Assembly: GCA_001873845.1 (NCBI GenBank)
Contig: MNZY01000166.1
Location: 1-5,865 of the forward strand
Length of the DNA: 5,865 bases
Origin: Candidatus Altarchaeum sp. CG2_30_32_3053
Lineage (GTDB): Archaea > Altiarchaeota > Altiarchaeia > Altiarchaeales > Altiarchaeaceae
Direction: 5' to 3'
In this document: piece after piece, positions 1 through 4,582 of the stretch
Position numbering within the stretch: position 1 is the stretch's first letter
Layout: each line of letters begins with the position of its first letter
Notes under the pieces: generated by a model
What the model was told of the DNA's origin: nothing
The model's input: the letters and a program-made list of their open reading frames with translations, nothing else
The model's database searches: none
Made by a program: the position numbers and the translations under genes

Positions 1-92
1 AGGACATACACAAAACAAATATGAATTCTTGACTTTTTATGTTCATTTACAAAATAATATAAGTAAGTCCTATAACTTATAAAAATAATAGT

Positions 93-106
93 AAAAAAAA
101 AAAAAA
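93..106 (-). terminator. Poly-T run downstream of the JAMM gene
   Basis: On the plus strand this is a run of 14 A; on the minus strand it reads as T14, starting 45 bases after the JAMM stop codon. Archaeal RNA polymerase terminates at oligo-U stretches without needing a hairpin, so this is a good candidate terminator for the minus-strand JAMM transcript. The run is the longest homopolymer in the window. Its exact length may be affected by sequencing. The rest of 1-151 holds no gene that I can support; it is AT-rich except for a short GC-richer patch near 131-144. Confidence 0.5.
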
Positions 107-151
107 CAAATATATAATTATCTCAATTTTAGTGGGGCAGCACCTTATATT

Positions 152-547
152 TTAGAATTCATTTTTTATGCGGAGATTCGCCCTTTTTCCACGCCTGTCA
201 TAAGCTGCTACATCTTCAATACTTTTATATGGCTTTTTCACTATCAGATTTACTGTGTATTTTTCAAAAAAATTTAAATCCGCCTGAGACGGTGCAAAGC
301 TTTCGCCCGGATGACTGTGCACAGAACCTGTCGCTTTGATACCTATCGGGACCATCCATAAATCAAGTGATGAAAAGGTATCTCCGTAAATCGTGTTCGG
401 AATCATGTAAATTTCGCTCAAAACACTATCATCATCTTTTTCTGAAAGTAATGCTACAAATTCATTCGGATAAAAATTTCCTGCTGCTTCAAGTAGAAAT
501 TGCAGGCATTTCTCTGTGATAAAAAATTTTTCGTCTTTCACCTTCAT
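152..547 (-). CDS. JAMM/MPN+ (Mov34/PAD-1) family metalloprotease
   Basis: Predicted zinc-dependent isopeptidase of 131 residues, the usual size of free-standing archaeal JAMM proteins. The JAMM signature is complete: Glu29 in the early helix (NEFVALL), then H77-S-H79-P with Ser87 and Asp90 (SQADL), which supplies two His and one Asp for zinc plus the catalytic Glu. There is no signal peptide or membrane segment, so it should be cytosolic. In characterised archaeal relatives (Haloferax HvJAMM1, Archaeoglobus AF2198 structure) such enzymes remove ubiquitin-like SAMP proteins from targets; that role is inferred here. It is transcribed divergently from the PAC2 proteasome-chaperone gene 122 bp away, which fits a proteasome-linked function. 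The ATG at 547 is preceded by A/T-rich sequence without a Shine-Dalgarno site, and the next upstream codons give no better start. Confidence 0.87.
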   Translation of the reverse strand: MKVKDEKFFITEKCLQFLLEAAGNFYPNEFVALLSEKDDDSVLSEIYMIPNTIYGDTFSSLDLWMVPIGIKATGSVHSHPGESFAPSQADLNFFEKYTVNLIVKKPYKSIEDVAAYDRRGKRANLRIKNEF

Positions 548-620
548 TTTTAAATTTATAATCGTAAATTATTATTTTATTGTTTTATTATTCAATTATT
601 CTTAAATTTTAAGAACAAAC

Positions 621-660
621 AATAAAAATAAATAAAAATAAATAAAAATAAATAAAAAAT
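621..660. repeat. 10-bp tandem repeat with phased A-tracts
   Basis: Three exact copies of AATAAAAATA (621-650) followed by a fourth with one change (651-660). Each copy carries an A5 or A6 run, starting at 624, 634, 644 and 654, so the A-tracts recur every 10 bp, close to one helical turn. Such phasing is known to bend DNA. The block lies between the divergent JAMM and PAC2 genes and ends 9 bp before the PAC2 ATG, so it covers the position where a leaderless PAC2 transcript would need its TATA box and BRE. A role in promoter architecture is an inference. Confidence 0.8.
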
Positions 661-669
661 AAATTTAAA

Positions 670-1419
670 ATGGAACCTTCTGTGCGACTGGTTGAAACAA
701 AAAACATAAATTTTAAAAATCCGGTCGTTATTATAGGATTTCCCGATGTCGGACTTGTTGGAACAATAGTGGCACGCTATATTATAGACAAATTAAAATT
801 AGAGGAAATCGGGCATATTGAATCCAACTTATTTCCGCCAATTCTTGTGATACATAATGAAAAAATACAGAACATAATACAGATTAATGGAAACGAGAAT
901 GTAATTGTCTTTACATCCGAAATACCAGTTCCTCTGGAAATTCTTAATGATTTGACAAAAGTAATTGCGGACTGGATAACTTCAAAAAAAGCAGAAATGA
1001 CCTTTATAGTGGGAGGAATGCCAAATCAAAACCGACTTGAAATGAAAACCATTGTTACTCATGCAATTCCGACAACGCATCGCGCATCGGCAATTTTAAA
1101 TAAAGGAAAAGGACAGTTATTTGATGAAGGCGTTATTATAGGAATGAATGCGTTATTTTTAAGAAAATTTTTTGAGGAAAAATCAGACGGCATAGCTTTA
1201 CTGGCAGATTCCTTCCTTGCCTTTCCTGATCCCGAATCGTCTGCTGTTGTAATTGAAAATTTAAACAAAATGCTCGGATGGAATATTGAGACAAAAAAAC
1301 TATTGGAAAAAGGAGATGAAATACGGCTAAATGCGCGTGATTTAATGAAAAAAACAAGGGAAATTTTAAATAAAATGCGTAAGCCGGTGGAAGATGAAAG
1401 TACAATGATGTACCGGTAA
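670..1419 (+). CDS. PAC2-family proteasome assembly chaperone (PbaA/PbaB-like)
   Basis: A 249-residue protein of the archaeal PAC2 family (proteasome assembly chaperones Pba1/Pba2 in eukaryotes, PbaA/PbaB in archaea). Family marks are the N-terminal glycine-rich stretch GFPDVGLVG (23-31), the EIPVP segment (84-88), IVGGMPN (113-119), the IGMNALFL segment (157-164) and FPDPESSAVVIENLNKMLG (185-203). After a charged C-terminal helix the chain ends in Met-Tyr-Arg (247-249), which fits the hydrophobic-Tyr-X motif that Pba1-Pba2, archaeal PbaA and proteasomal ATPases such as PAN insert into pockets of the 20S alpha ring. That tail supports a real 20S-binding chaperone rather than an unrelated PAC2 paralogue. 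The ATG at 670 has no Shine-Dalgarno site and is probably read from a leaderless mRNA. Arg codons are mostly CGN (8 of 10), unlike thyX further right. Hsp20 follows 40 bp downstream. Confidence 0.88.
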   Translation: MEPSVRLVETKNINFKNPVVIIGFPDVGLVGTIVARYIIDKLKLEEIGHIESNLFPPILVIHNEKIQNIIQINGNENVIVFTSEIPVPLEILNDLTKVIADWITSKKAEMTFIVGGMPNQNRLEMKTIVTHAIPTTHRASAILNKGKGQLFDEGVIIGMNALFLRKFFEEKSDGIALLADSFLAFPDPESSAVVIENLNKMLGWNIETKKLLEKGDEIRLNARDLMKKTREILNKMRKPVEDESTMMYR

Positions 1420-1428
1420 ATTTTCAGG

Positions 1429-1436
1429 TATAAATT
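1429..1436 (+). promoter_or_regulatory. TATA box for hsp20
   Basis: TATAAATT lies in the 40-bp gap after the PAC2 gene, with its centre about 28 bp before the Hsp20 ATG at 1460. Archaeal TATA boxes sit about 26-27 bp before transcription start, so transcription would begin at or within a few bases of the ATG, giving a leaderless mRNA. This agrees with the lack of a Shine-Dalgarno site. It suggests that Hsp20 can be expressed separately from the PAC2 gene, as expected for a stress protein. Confidence 0.5.
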
Positions 1437-1459
1437 TTATTAATCTCACTTATTACAAA

Positions 1460-1813
1460 ATGATGGAGACAGTTGAAATTTTTAACGATGAAAATCGTGC
1501 CGAACCACTTGTTCATATAACCGAATCAAAAGACAAAACAGTTATAATGGTTGATCTGCCATGTGTCAGGAAACAGAATATTGATTTAAAGGTCAGTAAA
1601 AAAGCAGTTGAGATAAACGCGATAATAAAAAATACCTTTGCAGAAGATTATTTCAAAAAGGGTGTCAGATGGACATTCTTTCATAAAATTATAGACCTTC
1701 CGACAGAGACATTTCCGGAAAAAGTAAAAGCAAAATTTGAAAAGAATGTGTTGTTAATAACAATACCAAAAAACAGGAAGGTTAAAAGGATAAAAATAGA
1801 GTGTTGGGAGTAA
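1460..1813 (+). CDS. hsp20: Small heat-shock protein, Hsp20/alpha-crystallin family
   Basis: A 117-residue small heat-shock protein, an ATP-independent holdase that binds unfolding proteins in the cytoplasm. The alpha-crystallin domain covers roughly residues 15-104. Recognisable pieces are the first strand with VDLP (31-34), the FHKIIDLP strand (74-81), and the diagnostic A-x-x-x-(N)-G-V-L region, present here as AKFEKNVLLITIPK (91-104) with the usual Gly replaced by Asn96. A C-terminal I-x-I motif (I111-K-I113), which docks into a neighbouring subunit during oligomer assembly, is present. The N-terminal arm is very short (about 15 residues; many archaeal homologues are 140-150 residues in total), so oligomers may be smaller. 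The start could also be the second ATG at 1463. The stop lies 2 bp from that of the convergent PIN gene. Confidence 0.85.
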   Translation: MMETVEIFNDENRAEPLVHITESKDKTVIMVDLPCVRKQNIDLKVSKKAVEINAIIKNTFAEDYFKKGVRWTFFHKIIDLPTETFPEKVKAKFEKNVLLITIPKNRKVKRIKIECWE

Positions 1814-1815
1814 AT

Positions 1816-2208
1816 TTATCCGAAATCAATCCTGCTTTTATGTTTTAAAGTTATTGTCTCTACATTCCTTTCCTTTAATTTCCTTTTCAGTTCTTTGTCA
1901 TCCGTGCAGACAATAAACGAATCGTCTGTTGCCAGATTTAAAATGTTATCATCTAATGTCCTGTAATTTTCATCATTTTCATCGTTATGGTCTTCATAAA
2001 CGGTGTATTTAGGCCGGAATTTCTCCAAAATTTTAAGTGCTATATTTGCCGCATTTCTGTCCTTCTTTAGCCCTTTTAATTCCCTGAATGTTCCTTTCAT
2101 AATGATAATTTCACAACACGGAACTAACAGCGAAATTTCATAAAATATATCTATTCTAAATTTTTCAGGAATTAACAAAAAATTCGTATCAATGATTACT
2201 TTTTTCAT
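1816..2208 (-). CDS. PIN-domain protein (Fcf1/VapC-like putative nuclease)
   Basis: A 130-residue single PIN domain, a metal-dependent RNase fold. The acidic residues expected in the active site are visible: Asp7 with Asn9 in the first strand (VIIDTNFLL), Glu43 (FRELKGL), Asp86/Asp87 before the central helix (TLDDNIL) and Asp103/Asp104 (VCTDDKELKRKL). Strand-loop order and the CTDD-x-x-L-x-x-x-L pattern resemble the free-standing archaeal Fcf1-like/VapC9-type PIN proteins, which are often conserved housekeeping proteins. No small VapB-like antitoxin gene precedes it, so a classical toxin-antitoxin pair is not supported. The upstream minus-strand gene is the broken helical-repeat gene 27 bp away, separated by a 17-bp tandem repeat. 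The two may have formed one transcription unit. The exact target (rRNA, tRNA or mRNA) is unknown. Confidence 0.8.
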   Translation of the reverse strand: MKKVIIDTNFLLIPEKFRIDIFYEISLLVPCCEIIIMKGTFRELKGLKKDRNAANIALKILEKFRPKYTVYEDHNDENDENYRTLDDNILNLATDDSFIVCTDDKELKRKLKERNVETITLKHKSRIDFG

Positions 2209-2217
2209 GTTTGAAAT

Positions 2218-2260
2218 TTTAAATTTGTGTGTGGTTTAAATTTGTGTGTGGTTTAAATTT
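2218..2260. repeat. 17-bp tandem repeat, about 2.5 copies
   Basis: TTTAAATTTGTGTGTGG occurs exactly twice in a row (2218-2234 and 2235-2251) and a third partial copy (TTTAAATTT) begins at 2252. The repeat lies between the PIN start codon and the end of the helical-repeat gene on the minus strand; the last codons and the stop of that gene are inside it. It is likely a recent slippage duplication that lengthened the intergenic gap. Confidence 0.85.
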
Positions 2261-2592
2261 TTCAGGTATTTAATTAAGTTTAGTATATCTTGTCTTAATT
2301 CCTGGTCATATATTCCTCTTTCCAAAAATTTTTTCAAGATCCCGGTATCTGCCTCGTAACCGGATCTCATAATATATTTTCTTAATACTTCTTCCTTTAT
2401 CTTTTCATCAATGCATGCGGATTTATCGTATTTATATAAAATTTCCATAAGATTGTCCCTTGCAGATTTGTCATCCGCTTCGCTTAATTGAAGAAATGAT
2501 CTATTCAAAATTTGTTGCGGAATATTGCTGAAATTTGCTCTTATGAGTTTTAAAACTTCGTCATTTGGATAATCGCAAATTTTTGAACTTCA
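2236..2592 (-). CDS. C-terminal piece of the broken helical-repeat gene
   Basis: The third frame is open from about 2607. It has an ATG at 2592 and a TTG at 2508, but neither has a promoter or ribosome binding site that would make it a convincing real start. The product from 2592 is 118 residues, all predicted helical, with repeated helix pairs such as DEVLKLI, ARDNLMEILYKYD, ILKKFLERG and ILNLIKYL. It ends inside the 17-bp tandem repeat. It is best read as the downstream end of the gene that begins at 3187, not as an independent gene. Confidence 0.5.
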
Positions 2593-2716
2593 TTCCTAAA
2601 AGGGACATCAAATTTATCAAAATTCTCATTCAAAACTACGCAAATCATTCCTTTTACTTCTTCATCATTTGTATTTAGAGATTGTGTTATTATTTCATTG
2701 CGAATAGATGAGGAAA

Positions 2717-3187
2717 TTATATCAAAATAATTTTTAATATTTCAGTTGCCAGATTTCCTTGTAGAAACACCCTCTCAGAATCTCCATATCCTTGCTCAAT
2801 AAAATTCCATTCTCCTTCTTTAATTAATTTTTTAATTCTTTTGATATTTTGCTTCGGAAGGTCTCCCAAAATTTCTTCTCTAATTCCTCCTGAAATTTCT
2901 TTATAGTAAGTCAGAAAGATGTGTCCTGCTACTTCAACTTCCTCTTTGTTTTTGCTTTTTAAGTATTTCTTCAGCAGTTTTTCTCTTTCTTCATTTTCAA
3001 GGTTAAGAAATTTTGTGCTAAAAACCTTTAATGTGTCTTTATCCATCCATCTTTTGAGAATGTATACAACTAAACCGATTACACCCCAAAAAGAAACCAC
3101 ATAAAATATTGTTGTAATTATATCGTATTCCGCCGGTTGGTTACCTATTCGAATAAACACAGGTAAAAAATTTATCATTTCAATCAT
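2717..3187 (-). CDS. N-terminal piece of the broken helical-repeat gene, with membrane anchor
   Basis: This 156-residue piece begins with ATG at 3187 (a second in-frame ATG is at 3178). Residues 22-45 (from DIITTIF to VVYIL) are a single hydrophobic helix followed by KRW, which predicts an outside N-terminus and a cytoplasmic remainder. The rest is Lys/Glu-rich and helical. Its stop comes right after the shift site; the last few residues (about ILI) are probably out of the original frame. No known family was recognised. Confidence 0.6.
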   Translation of the reverse strand: MIEMINFLPVFIRIGNQPAEYDIITTIFYVVSFWGVIGLVVYILKRWMDKDTLKVFSTKFLNLENEEREKLLKKYLKSKNKEEVEVAGHIFLTYYKEISGGIREEILGDLPKQNIKRIKKLIKEGEWNFIEQGYGDSERVFLQGNLATEILKIILI

Positions 3188-3202
3188 TTTTTGAATTTAT
3201 TA

Positions 3203-3218
3203 AATTTAGATCTAAATT
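3203..3218. promoter_or_regulatory. 16-bp perfect palindrome, candidate operator
   Basis: AATTTAGATCTAAATT is a perfect palindrome lying 15-31 bp upstream of the ATG at 3187 (minus strand). If that transcript is short-leadered or leaderless, the palindrome covers the TATA/BRE region, where a dimeric repressor could block TBP or TFB. A/T-rich half sites make a chance palindrome more likely than in mixed sequence, but the central AGATCT breaks the A/T monotony. The regulator is unknown. Confidence 0.4.
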
Positions 3219-3241
3219 AAATTAGACATTCATTTGTATGT

Positions 3242-3442
3242 TCAGTCCTTTTCTGGTAAATTTCCTTTGAAGACTCCAGAAAGAAATACATTTTTATCCT
3301 TTTCAAGACGAATTTTTAAATTTCTTTCATTAATTCGTAACTTCTCAATAACTTGTGGGAAGATGATAAAACCAACCAATGTTTTTTTGCGTTTTTGTAT
3401 TTGTTTTTTACAAAATGAGCAGTTACAAAATTTATTTACCAC
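3242..3442 (-). CDS. Possible small Lys-rich protein with an N-terminal CxCxxC
   Basis: An open frame of 66 residues with a GTG start, just after an in-frame stop two codons upstream. It has Cys6, Cys8 and Cys11 (FCNCSFCKK), a basic stretch, then a helical, charged half ending NLPEKD. The cysteines resemble half of a treble-clef or ClpX-type zinc finger, but the second pair is missing. An A/T box on the minus strand at 3459-3471 lies at a good distance for a leaderless start. Composition (Lys/Glu-rich, few odd residues) looks more protein-like than the frame on the opposite strand. It precedes the broken helical-repeat gene by 54 bp in the same direction. No family is recognised, and it could be a chance ORF. 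Confidence 0.35.
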   Translation of the reverse strand: MVNKFCNCSFCKKQIQKRKKTLVGFIIFPQVIEKLRINERNLKIRLEKDKNVFLSGVFKGNLPEKD

Positions 3443-3458
3443 AACTTATTAAGAACCT

Positions 3459-3471
3459 AATATATTTATTC
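3459..3471 (-). promoter_or_regulatory. Possible TATA box for the minus-strand small ORF
   Basis: On the minus strand the sequence reads AATAAATATATTA, centred about 22-24 bp before the GTG at 3442. This would place transcription start at, or just inside, the start codon. Together with the thyX TATA box at 3560-3569 it would make the 181-bp interval 3443-3623 a divergent promoter region. The call is weak because most of this interval is A/T. Confidence 0.3.
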
Positions 3472-3559
3472 TTCAAATCATAATATACAATATTGATGTT
3501 TAAAATAAATAATCAAAAATTGAAAAATTCACTATAAATTAATTTGCAACATGTCTATT

Positions 3560-3569
3560 TTTATAAATA
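3560..3569 (+). promoter_or_regulatory. TATA box for thyX
   Basis: TTTATAAATA matches the archaeal TATA consensus exactly. Transcription would start near 3590-3595, leaving a leader of about 30 bases that includes the ribosome binding site at 3608-3613. Between the box and the gene are two short symmetrical elements, CCAACTTGG (3574-3582) and AAGTTAACTT (3590-3599, at the predicted start point), which could be regulator sites; that is speculative. Confidence 0.6.
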
Positions 3570-3607
3570 TGGACCAACTTGGATTTTTAAAGTTAACTTA
3601 AACAAAT

Positions 3608-3613
3608 AGGGGG
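3608..3613 (+). promoter_or_regulatory. G-rich ribosome binding site of thyX
   Basis: AGGGGG ends 10 bases before the thyX ATG. It is an imperfect but purine-only Shine-Dalgarno-like site and the clearest one in the window; the PAC2, Hsp20 and PIN genes show none. It supports the ATG at 3624 as the start and sets thyX apart from its leaderless-looking neighbours. Confidence 0.5.
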
Positions 3614-3623
3614 TTGAATTAAT

Positions 3624-4247
3624 ATGAAAGTTGAATTACTATCTATTACACCGAATGCAGAAAAATTGATAGAATATGCCGGGAGGACTGCTTATTTATC
3701 TTTTGGGAAACAAAAGAGAGGCAGTGAAAAAGAATTTATAAAAATGATAATAAAACATGGGCACCTATCTGTACTGGAACATGCTTCTGCAAGTTTTAGA
3801 ATCAATGGCGGATCAAGAGCATTTACTCATCAATTAGTTAGACACAGACTTTCTTCATTTACTCAGCAGTCGCAGAGATATGTGAATGAAAGTAATTTTA
3901 TTTACATTGAACCTGATTCCGTGAAAAATAACACAAAAACTCATACGCTTTTTGTTAAGTTCATGGATGATGCAAAGAAAACTTACTTGGAATTACAAAA
4001 ATTGGGTATTAAAAAAGAAGATGCTAGATTTGTGCTGCCCAATGCTGTTGAAAGTCAGATTGTAGTTACTGCAAATCTAAGAGAGTGGCGTCATATAATT
4101 GAACTTAGAAGCAGTTTTAATGCACAATGGGAAATAAAAAGCATAACAATTCAAATACTAAAAATACTAAAAAAACACGCATCCACTGTATTTGAGGACT
4201 TTGAAATAGATGAACAAAATAATATAATTAAGAAAAAGGAGTTATAA
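3624..4247 (+). CDS. thyX: Flavin-dependent thymidylate synthase ThyX
   Basis: Makes dTMP from dUMP with methylene-tetrahydrofolate (or an archaeal pterin analogue) as carbon donor, using FAD and NAD(P)H. The chain is 207 residues, normal for the family. The ThyX signature RHR-x7-S is present as R73-H74-R75 to Ser83 (RHRLSSFTQQSQRY). Other conserved parts are GHLSVLEHASASF (46-58), where the His residues contact FAD, DARFVLPNAVES (133-144), NLREW (151-155) and the LRSSFNAQWEIK end motif (161-172) carrying the nucleotide-binding Arg162. No damage is visible. It has its own TATA box and ribosome binding site, and a metF fragment follows 42 bp downstream; both enzymes use methylene-folate. Nine of 11 Arg codons are AGA, versus mostly CGN in the PAC2 gene, which hints at a different origin for this block. 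Confidence 0.95.
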   Translation: MKVELLSITPNAEKLIEYAGRTAYLSFGKQKRGSEKEFIKMIIKHGHLSVLEHASASFRINGGSRAFTHQLVRHRLSSFTQQSQRYVNESNFIYIEPDSVKNNTKTHTLFVKFMDDAKKTYLELQKLGIKKEDARFVLPNAVESQIVVTANLREWRHIIELRSSFNAQWEIKSITIQILKILKKHASTVFEDFEIDEQNNIIKKKEL

Positions 4248-4289
4248 GAAGATTAAAAAATTATTTCATAATGTTCAATTGTAATTAAA

Positions 4290-4556
4290 ATGTATAAAAT
4301 TACAGACATATTTAAAAGAAAGAAAAAAACATTCTCGTTTGAATTTTTTCCTCCAAAGACAGAAGAAGGAATGAAACATTTATTTGAAACATGTGATGAA
4401 TTAAAAAAATATCCCGATTTCTTTTCAGTAACTTATAACCCGGATGGAAGTTCAAGGGAAAGAACCTTGTTCGTTGTAAATGAAATTCAGAAAAAATTTA
4501 AAATTCCCGTAATGCATCATTTAACTTGCATAAATTATAATGAAAGGACACTGTAA
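4290..4556 (+). pseudogene. metF: Methylenetetrahydrofolate reductase, N-terminal fragment
   Basis: The intact enzyme is a flavoprotein of about 290 residues that reduces methylene- to methyl-tetrahydrofolate for methionine synthesis or the Wood-Ljungdahl pathway. Only 88 codons remain. They are unmistakable: FSFEFFPPKTEEG (15-27) with the catalytic-type Glu18, FFSVTYNPDGSSRERT (44-59, where most homologues have GAGGS), and PVMHHLTC (73-80). After the TAA at 4554-4556 the same frame goes on with EILDEIFKK, which also fits the family at that point (usually REELEEILDEL), and then runs into the pheT start. So there appear to be two lesions: a nonsense change and loss of about two thirds of the barrel, including the residues around the LRGD motif and most of the FAD site. 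The product cannot be a working MetF. Confidence 0.85.
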
Positions 4557-4582
4557 GAAATTTTGGATGAAATATTTAAAAA

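Larger units (their letters stand above)
2236..3187 (-). pseudogene. Membrane-anchored helical-repeat protein broken by two frameshifts
   Basis: Three overlapping reading frames on the minus strand join into one protein. Frame one runs 3187-2717. The second is open from about 2741 to a stop at 2552-2550 and encodes a segment containing RNEIITQSLN and VPFRNEVQK. The third is open from about 2607 to the stop at 2236. Each switch needs one extra base, which would fit the T4/A5 runs near 2724-2735 and the A5 run at 2580-2584. Restored, the product would be about 317 residues: a membrane helix at about 22-45, positive residues after it (KRW), and then mostly amphipathic alpha helices in a HEAT/ARM-like rhythm (for example DYPNDEVLKLIRANFSNIPQQ). 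I do not recognise the family. It may be a true pseudogene, or an intact gene with sequencing errors in homopolymers. Arg codons are mostly AGA. Confidence 0.72.

Noticed and set aside
1059..1405. Two minus-strand open frames inside the PAC2 gene
   Set aside because: They lie fully opposite a gene with strong family motifs, have no promoter of their own, and their composition (hydrophobic, Phe/Ser-rich) is what antisense reading of an AT-rich gene gives.
1816..2508. Toxin-antitoxin pair made of the PIN protein and the upstream 90-118-residue frame
   Set aside because: The upstream frame continues by frameshift into a longer membrane protein and lacks a DNA-binding antitoxin fold such as AbrB or RHH. 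The PIN protein resembles the solitary Fcf1-like group.
2919..3104. Plus-strand open frame opposite the membrane helical-repeat gene
   Set aside because: It is rich in Ser, Phe and Leu, as expected for the complement of Lys/Glu-rich coding sequence, and has no start signal.
3234..3452. Plus-strand open frame overlapping the small CxCxxC ORF
   Set aside because: It starts with TTG, has no ribosome binding site or TATA box, and looks like the shadow of the minus-strand frame.
3574..3599. Link between the thyX leader elements (CCAACTTGG, AAGTTAACTT) and the inverted repeat at 5680-5753
   Set aside because: The shared core is only about 8 bases and A/T-rich, which is easily chance in this sequence.
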